Source of the DNA: Marinobacter manganoxydans MnI7-9
GTDB lineage: Bacteria; Pseudomonadota; Gammaproteobacteria; Pseudomonadales; Oleiphilaceae
Reading direction: 5' to 3'
Length of the DNA stretch: 64,000 nucleotides
Assembly (NCBI RefSeq): GCF_000235625.1
Contig: NZ_AGTR01000036.1
Span: forward strand, 1-64,000
Below, in pieces: positions 41,315-54,115 of this stretch. Under the pieces are notes generated by a model. That model searched no databases. It was not told where the DNA came from and worked only from the letters and a program-made list of their open reading frames with translations. Every line of letters starts with the position of its first letter. Position 1 is the first letter of the stretch. Position numbers and translations under genes: made by a program.

Positions 41315-42310
41315 TTACTTGAACAGCAGGTTGCCGGACAGGCCTTCCTTCTCCAGGATCTCACGAAGACGACGAAGCGCCTCGACCTGGATCTGTCTTA
41401 CTCGCTCACGGGTCAGACCAATCTCCTGGCCGACTTCCTCCAGCGTGCTCACCGGGTAGCCCCGCAGACCAAAACGGCGTGACAGAACTTCCTGCTGCTT
41501 GTCGCTAAGCTGGTCAATCCACTTCTCCAGGCAGGAACACATATTGTTGTCCTGCAGGAGATCCGCCGGATCCGAAGCCCCTTCATCCGCTACGGTATCC
41601 AGAAGCGACTTTTCGCCACCGGCACCAATGGGAGTGTCCATGGAAGCGACGCGCTCATTGAGACCCAACATCCGCTTAACGTCGGCCACGGGCTTATCGA
41701 CCATTCTGGCGATTTCCTCCGCCGAGGGCTCATGATCCAGTTTCTGGGTCAGTTCCCGCGCTGCACGGAGATACAGATTGAGTTCCTTGACCACATGAAT
41801 CGGAAGACGGATGGTGCGGGTCTGGTTCATGATGGCCCGCTCAATGGTCTGGCGAATCCACCAGGTGGCGTAGGTGGAGAATCGGAAACCCCGCTCCGGA
41901 TCAAACTTTTCCACCGCCCTGATCAGGCCAAGGTTGCCCTCTTCGATCAGGTCCAGCAGGGTCAGCCCGCGGTTCACGTAACGTCGTGCGATCTTCACCA
42001 CAAGGCGAAGGTTGCTCTCGATCATCCGTTTGCGGCCGGACTCCTCTCCCTTGCGTGCCAGACGGGCAAAATAGACCTCTTCTTCCGGCGTAAGCAGGGG
42101 GGAAAAACCAATTTCGTTGAGATACAGCTGAGTGGCATCCAGCTGCTTTTGACTGGTGAAATAACGTCCCTGGGTGGGGATGTCCTCTTCTACTTCGGCC
42201 ACTTCTTCGGTGGGCTCTTTTTCAACTTTCTCTTCTGCTAACAACTGATCCTCGGCATCGTCCATGTCCGATACACGATCAATGATGATGTCTTCTTGCT
42301 CTGCTGACAT
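41315..42310 (-). CDS. rpoS: RNA polymerase sigma factor RpoS
   Basis: RpoS is the stationary-phase and general-stress sigma factor. The 331 residues start [10 protein letters not shown] and are preceded by an acidic leader. Region 1.2 is [18 protein letters not shown] (about 61-78), region 2 contains [18 protein letters not shown] (about 143-160), and region 4 ends with the helix-turn-helix [20 protein letters not shown] (about 295-314). I prefer the ATG at 42310 to a TTG 21 bp upstream. The neighbour nlpD is upstream, and in related bacteria the main rpoS promoter lies inside nlpD. Confidence 0.97.
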   Translation of the reverse strand: MSAEQEDIIIDRVSDMDDAEDQLLAEEKVEKEPTEEVAEVEEDIPTQGRYFTSQKQLDATQLYLNEIGFSPLLTPEEEVYFARLARKGEESGRKRMIESNLRLVVKIARRYVNRGLTLLDLIEEGNLGLIRAVEKFDPERGFRFSTYATWWIRQTIERAIMNQTRTIRLPIHVVKELNLYLRAARELTQKLDHEPSAEEIARMVDKPVADVKRMLGLNERVASMDTPIGAGGEKSLLDTVADEGASDPADLLQDNNMCSCLEKWIDQLSDKQQEVLSRRFGLRGYPVSTLEEVGQEIGLTRERVRQIQVEALRRLREILEKEGLSGNLLFK

Positions 42311-42515
42311 TTGTCTTGCCCCGCCTCTCAATAATCCTGGATGTTCGCCCGATACTTCTTGTTATTGCGGACGTCTTTGTCTTCACACTTTTTTCTTCAG
42401 GACATTTTGTTGGTCGGCCTGTCATGGCCTTTACCGTTCTTGTTTTTCTTGCGAACGCGGTGTTTTGTCAGTGCCAGGGTGTGCGATCAGGGCAGCCTGC
42501 TGACTGCGTCATTCA

Positions 42516-43406
42516 TTAGCGCGGCGGCAGATAATGGACTGGGTCAACCGGATTGCCATTTTTACGAATCTCAAAATGCAACATGGGTCGTTCAGCGCCA
42601 CTGCTACCGAGCTCTGCGATCACCTGCCCGGCTTTCACATCCTCCCCTTCCTGCACCAGAATCTTCCGGTTGTGAGCGTAAGCACTTAAATAGTGCTCGT
42701 TGTGATTCACGATAATCAGGTTGCCGTATCCAAGCAACCCGTTGCCGGCATAGACCACATTCCCGGTGGCCGCAGCTCTTACAGCATCCCCGGCTTGCCC
42801 GGCAATATCAATACCTTTATTGACTTTTCCGGATGTTGAATATCCAGCAATTACAGTGCCAACGTGAGGCCAGCGCCATTCAATCCGGGCCACGGTCTGG
42901 GTCTGGGAAGCGAGCGGCGCGCCCTTGTTCGCCGCTCTCGTCACCGCAGGTTTGGGTGCCGTGGCGGCTGTCTGTTTTGGAGGCGAAGCACGACTCGCCG
43001 TTCTCGGCGGTTGCGATCCAGACGGCTTTTTGGCAGCTGTAGTCTGACTGCCCGAGGTTACACTTCCGCGAAGATCCAGACGAATCACCTGACCCGCTTT
43101 GAGATTCCAGGGCGGACCAATGCCATTGGCGTCGCCAAGCTCGCGGTAGTCCCGACCATACCGCCAGGCTATGCTGTAAAGGGTTTCGCCGGGTTTGACG
43201 ACGTGGCGGCCCCAATAGACCGGGGGATTGTAAATGTCATCCTGGTAGAGTGCCGGCGTGTTACAGCCGGAAAGTAGCAGCAGGGCCATGAGGGGCAGGA
43301 GTGCAAGGCGGCTGGCCAGCACCTTTTTCGCGGGGCGATCAGGCTCTGAGGCACCGGACGGGAACCGCGGGGACGCCGGTGAAACGGCATTGATGAGCCC
43401 ACGCAT
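42516..43406 (-). CDS. nlpD: NlpD-like LysM/M23 lipoprotein
   Basis: NlpD is an outer-membrane lipoprotein that activates the cell-separation amidase AmiC. The predicted 296 residues contain a lipobox LLSGC (about 44-48), a LysM domain (HVVKPGETLYSIAWRYG, about 68-84), a Ser/Thr/Pro/Lys-rich linker (about 115-175) and a C-terminal LytM domain. The LytM metal ligands are degenerate: GIDIAG lacks the first His and LHFEI replaces HxH. It is therefore an activator, not a hydrolase. The N-terminus is uncertain: ATG 43406 leaves a long n-region, and GTG 43322 would give a typical signal peptide. Confidence 0.92.
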   Translation of the reverse strand: MRGLINAVSPASPRFPSGASEPDRPAKKVLASRLALLPLMALLLLSGCNTPALYQDDIYNPPVYWGRHVVKPGETLYSIAWRYGRDYRELGDANGIGPPWNLKAGQVIRLDLRGSVTSGSQTTAAKKPSGSQPPRTASRASPPKQTAATAPKPAVTRAANKGAPLASQTQTVARIEWRWPHVGTVIAGYSTSGKVNKGIDIAGQAGDAVRAAATGNVVYAGNGLLGYGNLIIVNHNEHYLSAYAHNRKILVQEGEDVKAGQVIAELGSSGAERPMLHFEIRKNGNPVDPVHYLPPR

Positions 43407-43490
43407 GAATCTCACAGGAATAAAACTGACCCAGTTATGAAAAATCCGTATAACCGCTGTCGGTTGTCGAAGCAGTTTCTAAAGTTTTTA

Positions 43491-43540
43491 TAGTAACTTG
43501 CTAATATATTGCACATTTTTCTCGCGAAGCCAAGTTACTA
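43491..43540. repeat. 10-bp inverted repeat upstream of nlpD
   Basis: TAGTAACTTG (43491-43500) and CAAGTTACTA (43531-43540) form a perfect 10-bp inverted repeat with a 30-bp AT-rich spacer. It sits in the 210-bp AT-rich gap between the DUF368 gene and nlpD. A possible nlpD promoter (TTGGCT...CAATAT on the minus strand) overlaps it, so it could be an operator or a structured leader. Confidence 0.45.
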
Positions 43541-43616
43541 ACCGACCTCCCTTGTTACCTCCAGAAACATCCGTTTTGTGCGTTAGGTAACACTCTTCGC
43601 ACACAGTCGCCTCAAA

Positions 43617-44606
43617 TCACCTCGATGGTGCGACCTCTCCATGCCGGGAACCGAGCCACTCCACCAGCAGAACGAGGGCAAAACCGGCCGCCGCCATGAG
43701 CAGGGCAAATAGCACCTGGGGATCCTGGCCGGCCTGCTCTGCAAAGGTAGAGGGCCAGATACTCGTCTCATTCAGGGGAACTTGTTCACCGGAGCTGTTG
43801 ATACGCCAACTGAGAGTCTCCTTCCAGGGCCAAACCTTGTTGAGCGCTCCGATCATGAAGCCGGTGAGCAAGGCGAGCACGAGATCATGAAAATGGTGGA
43901 ACGCCCAGGTGATCAGGCGGGCGATGGATAAAAGACCCACCACGCAACCTGCCATAAACAGAAGCAGAATGCCCGCGTCCAACGATTTGATCGCGGCGAG
44001 CACGGGCGCATACATACCAATAATCACCAGGATAAAGCTGCCCGAGATGCCAGGAAGAATCATGGCGCAGATGGCCAGCGCTCCGGCACCAAAGAACGCC
44101 AGAGTGGAAGGCGCGACTTCGCTGGCAGACAGGGTGGTTATCCACCACGCGATAACAATGCCGAACAACAACGGAACCAGCAGTGCGGGCTTGTAGTGTC
44201 GCACCTGGCGCCCGACATGCCACACCGAAGCGACGATCAATCCAAAGAAAAAGCTCCAGATCAGGATCGGGTAGGCCACCAGCATATAGCTGATCCCAGA
44301 TGCCAGGGTAGCAATACTGGTCAGGACGCCCGCCAGCAAGGCGACCAGAAAAGTTCCGTCACAGGCGTGCCAGAACCGACTGAACCGGCCTCGAATCAAG
44401 TCATGGAAAACTGCTCCGGGAACCGCGTTGATAGCTTCCAGGAGGCGGAAATAGATACCGGTGATGAAGGCAATTGTGCCACCGGAAACCCCTGGAACGA
44501 TATCAGCGGCGCCCATGGCGATTCCCCGAAGAAACACGGCTGCAGGGTGGTGGCTGCGTGCAATATCGTTGTCCGGGTTTGGTTTACTTTCTGAAGAGTC
44601 GACCAT
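43617..44606 (-). CDS. DUF368 membrane protein, putative undecaprenyl-phosphate translocase
   Basis: This 329-residue polytopic membrane protein (about 8-9 spans) has the DUF368 signature GIAMGAADIVPGVSGGTIAFITG-type N-terminus (about 29-51) and a second GISGSFILVIIGMY segment (about 185-198), an internal repeat of the family. DUF368 proteins (PopT) were recently reported to recycle undecaprenyl phosphate across the inner membrane, with importance at alkaline pH and high sodium in Vibrio; that is from literature memory. It lies 2 bp after pcm and before nlpD, interrupting the usual pcm-nlpD adjacency. A link with wall synthesis suits the nlpD neighbour. Confidence 0.88.
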   Translation of the reverse strand: MVDSSESKPNPDNDIARSHHPAAVFLRGIAMGAADIVPGVSGGTIAFITGIYFRLLEAINAVPGAVFHDLIRGRFSRFWHACDGTFLVALLAGVLTSIATLASGISYMLVAYPILIWSFFFGLIVASVWHVGRQVRHYKPALLVPLLFGIVIAWWITTLSASEVAPSTLAFFGAGALAICAMILPGISGSFILVIIGMYAPVLAAIKSLDAGILLLFMAGCVVGLLSIARLITWAFHHFHDLVLALLTGFMIGALNKVWPWKETLSWRINSSGEQVPLNETSIWPSTFAEQAGQDPQVLFALLMAAAGFALVLLVEWLGSRHGEVAPSR

Positions 44607-44608
44607 GA

Positions 44609-45265
44609 TTATCGGACAACCCCGCCCAGAAGCGGCACAAACCGGACCGGTTCCAGCTCCTTGTGATCAAAGCGATCTCCACGCCGGGTTACCTGCACCA
44701 GCACCTGGTTCTCCTCACCGACAGGGGCAATCAACACGCCACCGTCTGCCAGTTGGGCGAGCAATTCGGCTGGAACTTCAATGGGTGCTGCGGTCACGAT
44801 AATGCCGTCGAAAGGGCCACGTTCAGGCCAGCCCATGCCACCATCAGCATGTTTCAGGAACACGTTTCTGGCGTTCAGTTGTCGCAACCGGTCCCGGGCC
44901 CTGTCCTGAAGCGCCTTGATCCGCTCGACGCTGTAGATTTCGGCGAACAAGCGGGAAAGCACCGAGGTCTGGTAACCGGACCCGGTGCCAAGCTCCAGGA
45001 CCCGTGAGGGCCCGTAGGCCAGCATCAATTCAGTCATGCGGGCCACTATGTAGGGCTGTGACAAGGTTTGGCCGTAGCCAATCGGTAGCGATGTATCTTC
45101 GTAGGCCCTATGGGAAAGCGCCTCATCCAGGAAAATGTGCCGTGGCACCTCTCCCATAATCTCAAGTACCCGGTCCGACTCGATGCCGGCTTCCCTGAGG
45201 CGCTGAACCAGTCGCATCCGGGTGCGTCGGGAGGTCATCCCGATGCCTTCGAGCTGCGCTGTCAT
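44609..45265 (-). CDS. pcm: Protein-L-isoaspartate O-methyltransferase
   Basis: Pcm uses S-adenosylmethionine to methylate L-isoaspartyl residues in damaged proteins, starting their repair. The 218 residues begin at an ATG overlapping the surE stop (ATGA). Motifs are GQTLSQPYIVARMTELM (about 63-79), the SAM-binding LELGTGSGYQTSVL (about 88-101) and IIVTAAPIEVP (about 155-165). Length is typical. Co-location with surE and rpoS in a stationary-phase survival cluster is widely conserved. Confidence 0.97.
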   Translation of the reverse strand: MTAQLEGIGMTSRRTRMRLVQRLREAGIESDRVLEIMGEVPRHIFLDEALSHRAYEDTSLPIGYGQTLSQPYIVARMTELMLAYGPSRVLELGTGSGYQTSVLSRLFAEIYSVERIKALQDRARDRLRQLNARNVFLKHADGGMGWPERGPFDGIIVTAAPIEVPAELLAQLADGGVLIAPVGEENQVLVQVTRRGDRFDHKELEPVRFVPLLGGVVR

Positions 45266-46032
45266 CCCCGCCCCTCCAGCGAAACCTCCAGGGTATCGAC
45301 CCAATCCCGGAGCCGTGAGAGCGCCTCATGCCGGGTCATGTCGATGTGAACCGGGGTAACCGAGACATAACCTTCACGTACGGCATTGAAATCAGTGCCG
45401 GGACCGGCGTCACCGCCGACACCTGCCGCCCCGATCCAGTAACGCTCTTTGCCGCGAGGACAGGTCATCGGGACGGCACCCTCTGCCCGTTCCCGGTGGC
45501 CGAGGCGCGTCACCCGAATGCCAGCCAGTTCCTCCCAGGGAACATCCGGGACATTCACGTTGAGAATGGAGCGAGGCCCCAGCACCAGGGGACGCTCGTT
45601 CTCGAGCAGCACCCGGACAACCCGGGCGGCGGTCTCGTAGTGAAAGTGGCCATCGTTGACAAGGGAGACGGCAATGGCGGGAAGTCCGAGGTGGCGACCC
45701 TCGGTTGCCGCAGCAACGGTACCGGAGTAGATAATGTCGTCGCCTAGGTTGGCGTGGGTGTTGATACCCGACACCACCCTGTCGAACGGCTCACGGAACA
45801 ATCCGTTCACCGCCAGATGGACGCAGTCGGTCGGTGTTCCATCGACCGAACGAAAACCGTTGGGATGTTCCTCAACCGTCAGGGGGCGATTGAGCGTCAG
45901 GGCGTTACTGGCGCCGCTGTGATCCCGGTCAGGCGCCACGACCTCAAGCTCACCCAGTCCTTTTAAGCCATCAAACAGGGCTATAAGCCCCGGTGAATGA
46001 ACGCCGTCATCATTCGACAACAGAATACGCAC
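45262..46032 (-). CDS. surE: 5'/3'-nucleotidase SurE
   Basis: SurE is a metal-dependent survival-protein nucleotidase that dephosphorylates nucleoside monophosphates and exopolyphosphate. The 256 residues begin MRILLSNDDGVHSPG with the catalytic Asp pair (D8, D9). Also seen are VVAPDRDHSGASNALT (about 35-50) and GINTHANLGDDIIYSGTV (about 89-106). The start is GTG after GGAG. It overlaps pcm by 4 bp and follows truD by 11 bp, so truD-surE-pcm are co-transcribed. Confidence 0.97.
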   Translation of the reverse strand: MRILLSNDDGVHSPGLIALFDGLKGLGELEVVAPDRDHSGASNALTLNRPLTVEEHPNGFRSVDGTPTDCVHLAVNGLFREPFDRVVSGINTHANLGDDIIYSGTVAAATEGRHLGLPAIAVSLVNDGHFHYETAARVVRVLLENERPLVLGPRSILNVNVPDVPWEELAGIRVTRLGHRERAEGAVPMTCPRGKERYWIGAAGVGGDAGPGTDFNAVREGYVSVTPVHIDMTRHEALSRLRDWVDTLEVSLEGRG

Positions 46033-46043
46033 AGTGTTCTCCG

Positions 46044-47093
46044 CTAGCCTTGTTGTTCGTTGTGTCGGCCGAGGCTCATGTCCTCAAGCTCGAAAATATC
46101 ACTCAAAATCGTTGTCGCGTACTGGCCGGGCGAAAGAAAAAACGCCAGCTCCAGACAGTCTTCAGCGACCCACTGCCAGGAGAGGCTCTCCGGTTTTACC
46201 GCCAATGGCCTTCGCTCCGGTTTCATCCGGGTGACCGAAAACAGGGCGGCCAACTCCGGGGTTTGCGCGACAATGCCTCGCTCGAAGGTTTCCAGGGGCC
46301 CGCAAGCGGTGGTGCCGCCGTCACCCCACAGTGGACCTGTCGCTCCTGCCTCGGCCCAGCTGCCATCGTCTACCCGAGCTGCCAGCACCTCATTGAACAG
46401 CCAGGAGCGCGCTGCCGAAAAATACAATACGTTTTTCGAGCCGTCGCTGCCAGCTCGCTTTTTGCCACCCCGGCCTTTTCCACCGGACCGGCCACGTCGG
46501 TTCAGGGTAGCGGGATCAAGATGCACCGCTCGGTCAAGGTTAGCGCCATCATTGCCAAACCGTTGGGGGCCAAAGTAGTTTGGAGCCCCAATATCGCCCA
46601 GACGCTCCAGCGCTCGGTCAATAACCTGGTGCTCACCGGAGACGGCCCTCAGGGTAATCGTGAAGCCATTACCCCTGTGCTCCCCGCGCCGCAATTTCCG
46701 CGCCTGCCGCGAAGCCGCCAGAACCGGCCAGCGTAGGCCAATCTCCCGGATCAGAGCGGTGTCCTGATCCTCGTTTCCGGGACGGTACAGACTGAACCAC
46801 TGGCGGGTCACAGCATGCCTATCCTTGAGCCCACAGAAACCGACATCAAAGTGACGACACCCGGCGATCCTGGCCAATTCGCGGGCAACATACTCTGTGT
46901 TATCACCCACTTTCTCCAGTTTCAAACAAAGATGCTCGCCACTGCCTGCGATTACCTCTCCCTCGACAGCCGGGTCGCTTTCCGGCAGCTCCAGCAATTC
47001 GTCGACAATGAAATCGCCCGGGGCGGTTTTCAGGCGGCCAGAGGCAATACGACCGCCGCCGGAGGTTGGCCAGTCAAGGCGCCAGTTGCTCAA
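46044..47093 (-). CDS. truD: tRNA pseudouridine(13) synthase TruD
   Basis: TruD forms pseudouridine 13 in tRNA-Glu. The 349 residues show the family motif [18 protein letters not shown] (about 83-100) with its catalytic Asp, and a TRUD insertion domain. An odd basic Gly/Arg/Lys-rich stretch ([17 protein letters not shown], about 197-213) lies in that insertion. The start is TTG, overlapping the ispF stop (TTGA), preceded by GGTGG. No ATG is available nearby. Position between ispF and surE is the conserved gammaproteobacterial order. Confidence 0.95.
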   Translation of the reverse strand: MSNWRLDWPTSGGGRIASGRLKTAPGDFIVDELLELPESDPAVEGEVIAGSGEHLCLKLEKVGDNTEYVARELARIAGCRHFDVGFCGLKDRHAVTRQWFSLYRPGNEDQDTALIREIGLRWPVLAASRQARKLRRGEHRGNGFTITLRAVSGEHQVIDRALERLGDIGAPNYFGPQRFGNDGANLDRAVHLDPATLNRRGRSGGKGRGGKKRAGSDGSKNVLYFSAARSWLFNEVLAARVDDGSWAEAGATGPLWGDGGTTACGPLETFERGIVAQTPELAALFSVTRMKPERRPLAVKPESLSWQWVAEDCLELAFFLSPGQYATTILSDIFELEDMSLGRHNEQQG

Positions 47094-47569
47094 GATTCCA
47101 CCGGTTCAAGCAGGCAGATCGCCTGGCAGGCAATGCCTTCCCCGCGCCCCGTAAAACCCAGCTTTTCCGTGGTGGTGGCTTTCACGCTGACACGACTGGC
47201 CGGCACGCCCAGATCTTCGGCAATGTTCAAACGGATGGCATCGATATGGGGTGCCATCTTGGGGGCCTGGGCAATGATTGTGGTATCCACGTTAACGACG
47301 GAGAAGCCCTCGTCCCGGACCCGGTTCACAACCCGACGCAAAAGGTCCCTGCTGTCGGCCCCTGCCCACTCGTCACTGGTGTCCGGGAAGAAATGCCCGA
47401 TGTCGCCAAGCGCGGCAGCGCCCAGCAATGCATCTGCCAACGCATGCAGCAGGACATCACCATCAGAATGGGCCTTGAGCCCGTGGGAATGCGGAATGCT
47501 TACGCCGCCAATAATCACAGAGTCGCCTTCGCAGAAGGCGTGGACATCGAAGCCCTGACCAATACGCAT
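47090..47569 (-). CDS. ispF: 2-C-methyl-D-erythritol 2,4-cyclodiphosphate synthase IspF
   Basis: IspF makes the cyclodiphosphate of the MEP isoprenoid pathway. The trimeric zinc enzyme here is 159 residues, normal length. It begins [12 protein letters not shown] with zinc ligands D8 and H10, and has [26 protein letters not shown] with the third ligand (H42). Further motifs are DIGHFFPDT (about 56-64) and the C-terminal [10 protein letters not shown]. The last bases overlap truD, and ispD lies 26 bp upstream, so the ispD-ispF pair serves consecutive parts of one pathway. Confidence 0.98.
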   Translation of the reverse strand: MRIGQGFDVHAFCEGDSVIIGGVSIPHSHGLKAHSDGDVLLHALADALLGAAALGDIGHFFPDTSDEWAGADSRDLLRRVVNRVRDEGFSVVNVDTTIIAQAPKMAPHIDAIRLNIAEDLGVPASRVSVKATTTEKLGFTGRGEGIACQAICLLEPVES

Positions 47570-47595
47570 AATGTGCTCCGGAACACTCCGAAAGT

Positions 47596-48297
47596 TCAGA
47601 ATTGGCTCAGAATGAAGCCTGCCAGTGCCAGATCGGCGGGCACGGTGATCTTGATATTGTCCGGCCGCCCTTCAACCAGCACCGGCATGTTACCGGAAAA
47701 CTCCACCGCGGAGGACTCATCGGTCACCGGAAGCTCTCGGGCAAGAGCTGCCTCCAGAGAATCAACAAGAACACGATAGCGAAACATCTGGGGCGTCAGA
47801 GCCCGCCACAACCCCGTGCGATCAACGGTCTCAATCACTTCCGGGAGTTCAGCAGTACCGGCTTTCTTTAAAGTGTCGGCAACCGGCGAGGCAAGCAGCC
47901 CCCCAACCGGATGGCTGTAGAGCCGGTCAATCAGATTGGAAAGATCCCGGGTATCAAGGCAGGGCCTCGCCGCATCGTGCACCAGAACCCAGTCGTCATC
48001 TTTCACCTGTTCCGCCATGGCGTGCAGCGCCGACAACACCGAACCAGCTCTTTCGGAACCGCCGGTACAGGTCTGGATTCGGCTATCGCCGCTGGCTTCG
48101 GTATCCGGCCACCAATGGTCGGCCGGGTGCAATGGCACCATGCAGCCGGAAAAAGGCGCGGAATCCATGAGTCGGGAAAGGGTGATGTCGAGAATGAAAC
48201 GCTCGCCAAGCCGAAGGTACTGTTTCGGTTGCTCAGCCTGCATACGCTGGCCGATGCCGGCGGCAGGAACAATCAGCCAGAGTCTCGGAGCAGGCAT
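47596..48297 (-). CDS. ispD: 2-C-methyl-D-erythritol 4-phosphate cytidylyltransferase IspD
   Basis: IspD couples CTP with methylerythritol phosphate in the MEP pathway. The 233 residues carry the nucleotide-binding [18 protein letters not shown] (about 11-28) with its Arg and Lys, the metal site [11 protein letters not shown] (about 102-112) and VTDESSAVE (about 196-204). I use the ATG at 48297; a TTG two codons earlier directly abuts the ftsB stop. ftsB-ispD adjacency is the E. coli arrangement. Confidence 0.96.
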   Translation of the reverse strand: MPAPRLWLIVPAAGIGQRMQAEQPKQYLRLGERFILDITLSRLMDSAPFSGCMVPLHPADHWWPDTEASGDSRIQTCTGGSERAGSVLSALHAMAEQVKDDDWVLVHDAARPCLDTRDLSNLIDRLYSHPVGGLLASPVADTLKKAGTAELPEVIETVDRTGLWRALTPQMFRYRVLVDSLEAALARELPVTDESSAVEFSGNMPVLVEGRPDNIKITVPADLALAGFILSQF

Positions 48298-48303
48298 AGA
48301 CAA

Positions 48304-48576
48304 TCAGTTTTCAACAACCAGGAAAAAGGTCTCGTCGTCTCTTATCAGGCCGAGGTTCATTCTGGCCCGTTCTTCAACGGCGCCCTGCTCGTTACGCAGA
48401 TTCCTGACTTCCGCATAGAGACGTTCATTGCGGGTAGCTAGCTCGGCATTTTCTTCACGTTGCTCGGCAATGGACTGCTCCAGAGCCCATACCTGCGCAA
48501 AGCTGCCCTCCCCGACCCACAGGCGCACCTGCAGCAGGAGAATCACAACCACCATTAAGGTCCAGAGCAACTTCAT
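48304..48576 (-). CDS. ftsB: Cell division protein FtsB
   Basis: FtsB is a bitopic division protein that, with FtsL and FtsQ, activates septal wall synthesis by FtsWI. The 90 residues contain an N-terminal membrane helix (about 4-21) and a periplasmic coiled coil (about 28-70; EQSIAEQREENAELATRNERL), followed by the conserved EERARMNLGLIRDDETFF (about 68-85). It has its own likely promoter after the eno terminator and heads the ispD-ispF-truD-surE-pcm run. Confidence 0.95.
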   Translation of the reverse strand: MKLLWTLMVVVILLLQVRLWVGEGSFAQVWALEQSIAEQREENAELATRNERLYAEVRNLRNEQGAVEERARMNLGLIRDDETFFLVVEN

Positions 48577-48627
48577 TGCCGATTCCGTTCAAAATTCAAT
48601 CAATCAAAATACCAACGCCGGACGTTG

Positions 48628-48657
48628 AGTATAGACCTTAGAGTAGATTAGCAACAA
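48628..48657 (-). promoter_or_regulatory. Possible ftsB promoter
   Basis: On the minus strand TTGTTG (48652-48657) and TATACT (48628-48633) are spaced by 18 bp, between the eno terminator and the ftsB start. The -10 is good and the -35 fair. Confidence 0.42.
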
Positions 48658-48675
48658 ATTCTTCTAACTGCCTGT

Positions 48676-48725
48676 ACAAAAAGGCCATCATGTCCGGAAT
48701 TTCGCCCAGAACACGATGGCCTTAA
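48676..48725 (-). terminator. eno intrinsic terminator
   Basis: A 13-bp stem with one mismatch (48681-48693 AAGGCCATCATGT with 48711-48723) and a 17-nt loop is followed on the minus strand by TTTTTG. It lies about 60 bp past the eno stop. Confidence 0.8.
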
Positions 48726-48781
48726 CAGTTTTTCGCCAATTACCGGCCAGACACTCTGCCAGAACCGGTGGGATCAGTCGA

Positions 48782-50095
<1,314 letters not shown>

Positions 50096-50117
50096 TCATG
50101 TTCAAATTCGGGAGTCA

Positions 50118-50168
50118 GAGCGAGAGGGAACGGCCCTCTACATTTTCGCAGGGCCGTTCCCGCTCGCT
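50118..50168. repeat. Long hairpin upstream of eno
   Basis: A 12-bp perfect inverted repeat (50126-50137 GGGAACGGCCCT with 50150-50161) extends outward through one mismatch to GAGCGAG/CTCGCTC (50118-50124 with about 50163-50168), giving a stem near 20 bp. It sits in the eno leader on the minus strand. No U-run follows, so it is not a typical terminator; it may be an mRNA-stabilising or REP-like hairpin. Confidence 0.6.
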
Positions 50169-50182
50169 CCCATAGTCCGCGT

Positions 50183-52720
<2,538 letters not shown>

Positions 52721-52765
52721 TCATCTCAAGATGGGACGCCAGACTACCAGAAAGGCCCCATTGAC

Positions 52766-54115
52766 TCAATCACATTCCCGCTCTACGACCAGCCGCCAAC
52801 CGGCGGCATGGGCGCCTCCCGAGTATTGTTCAGAACACCATAAATCGCCAATGGCAATGAGCTCTGCTGCGCCCTCTGAACCCGCGAAAACCAGCGGCAG
52901 ACGGGCCCTTTCCCAGGGTGGAACGCCGACTTCCTGCAGCCATTTCTTGAGCGAACGGGACGGCCCATCGGGACGGAAACGGACCCGCTCGCCACCCTGC
53001 CTCGTAAATATCCGTATTGGCGGCAACGACTGTTCCGGGGTAACGACAGATTCCAACCTGAGGGACCACTCTCCCCACGCCACGCCCTCCCCCGGCTCGA
53101 GATTGACCGGAGCGTCCGGTAAAGGGCCGCGGTCGGGAACCAGGCAAAGATCACCCTGGAAACGTCGCAGACTGAAACCGTCGGACCGGAACTCCGGCTC
53201 CCGATCCTCTGCGGCAAACAGCAGGTCCCGAATGACCTGCTGCCAGTCACCAGGGGTGGGCGCATGAAACCCGCGTTCCCGTGCCCACCAACGGACCAGA
53301 TTCTTCTGCTCCGCCAGAGGCAGTGTTTTCAGGCCATCAACGGGGAGACGGTCCCGGTCGCCGCCGATTGCCTGCCACTGCAAAGCGGCCAGCTTGCGGT
53401 TCAGCGCTTCACTCTCGCCACAGGATTCCGCCGTGTGCCGCAGCCTGCGATTCAACCCCGGCCAGCGATCCCGCAAGAGCGGCAACACAGTGTGACGGAG
53501 GAAATTCCGGTCAAATCGCTGGTCGGTATTGCTGGGGTCATCAACCCATGACAGGCCAGCGACCCGGGCCCAGCGCTCGAGTTCGGCCCTCTCAAACCCT
53601 AGCAGGGGCCGGACGAGGGTCGCGGTGCCCAGCTCACGACTGGCCGGCATGCCCGCGAGCCCGGCCACACCGCTGCCCCTGAGCATCCGGAACAGAACGG
53701 TTTCCGCCTGGTCATCCCCATGGTGAGCCATCAAGACCAGGTCGCCCTTCCCGACCAGCGCCTCGAGGGCGGCATAGCGGGCCTTGCGGGCAGCTTCCTC
53801 TATACCCGCACCCGAGCTACGACCACCATCGACGGTTACCCGCTCAACCACAAGCGGCACGCCAAGTCGCTCACATTCACCGCGACAAAACGACTCGGTA
53901 TCCGATGCATTGGGTTGAAGCTGATGATTGATATGGATCGCCCGGACAGCGCCGGAACAGCCATGGCAGTGGGCTGCCAGGTGCAATAACAGGGTGGAAT
54001 CGAGGCCACCGCTCAGGGCGACCCAAAGACGGGCGTGATCGGGGAGTTCTCTGACCGGGGCACACAGGGCCTCCGGCCAGTGGAATCCGGAACCGGGCTC
54101 AGCGCCCGGTGTCAT
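52766..54115 (-). CDS. tilS: tRNA(Ile)-lysidine synthase TilS
   Basis: TilS converts C34 of tRNA-Ile(CAU) to lysidine, changing its anticodon to read AUA. The 449 residues have the PP-loop SGGLDS (35-40), [16 protein letters not shown]-type segment (about 132-147) typical of TilS, and C-terminal substrate-binding domains ending near [17 protein letters not shown] (about 392-408). The start overlaps the accA 3' end by 17 bp, indicating coupling. accA-tilS-pyrG order is shared with pseudomonads. Confidence 0.95.
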   Translation of the reverse strand: MTPGAEPGSGFHWPEALCAPVRELPDHARLWVALSGGLDSTLLLHLAAHCHGCSGAVRAIHINHQLQPNASDTESFCRGECERLGVPLVVERVTVDGGRSSGAGIEEAARKARYAALEALVGKGDLVLMAHHGDDQAETVLFRMLRGSGVAGLAGMPASRELGTATLVRPLLGFERAELERWARVAGLSWVDDPSNTDQRFDRNFLRHTVLPLLRDRWPGLNRRLRHTAESCGESEALNRKLAALQWQAIGGDRDRLPVDGLKTLPLAEQKNLVRWWARERGFHAPTPGDWQQVIRDLLFAAEDREPEFRSDGFSLRRFQGDLCLVPDRGPLPDAPVNLEPGEGVAWGEWSLRLESVVTPEQSLPPIRIFTRQGGERVRFRPDGPSRSLKKWLQEVGVPPWERARLPLVFAGSEGAAELIAIGDLWCSEQYSGGAHAAGWRLVVERECD

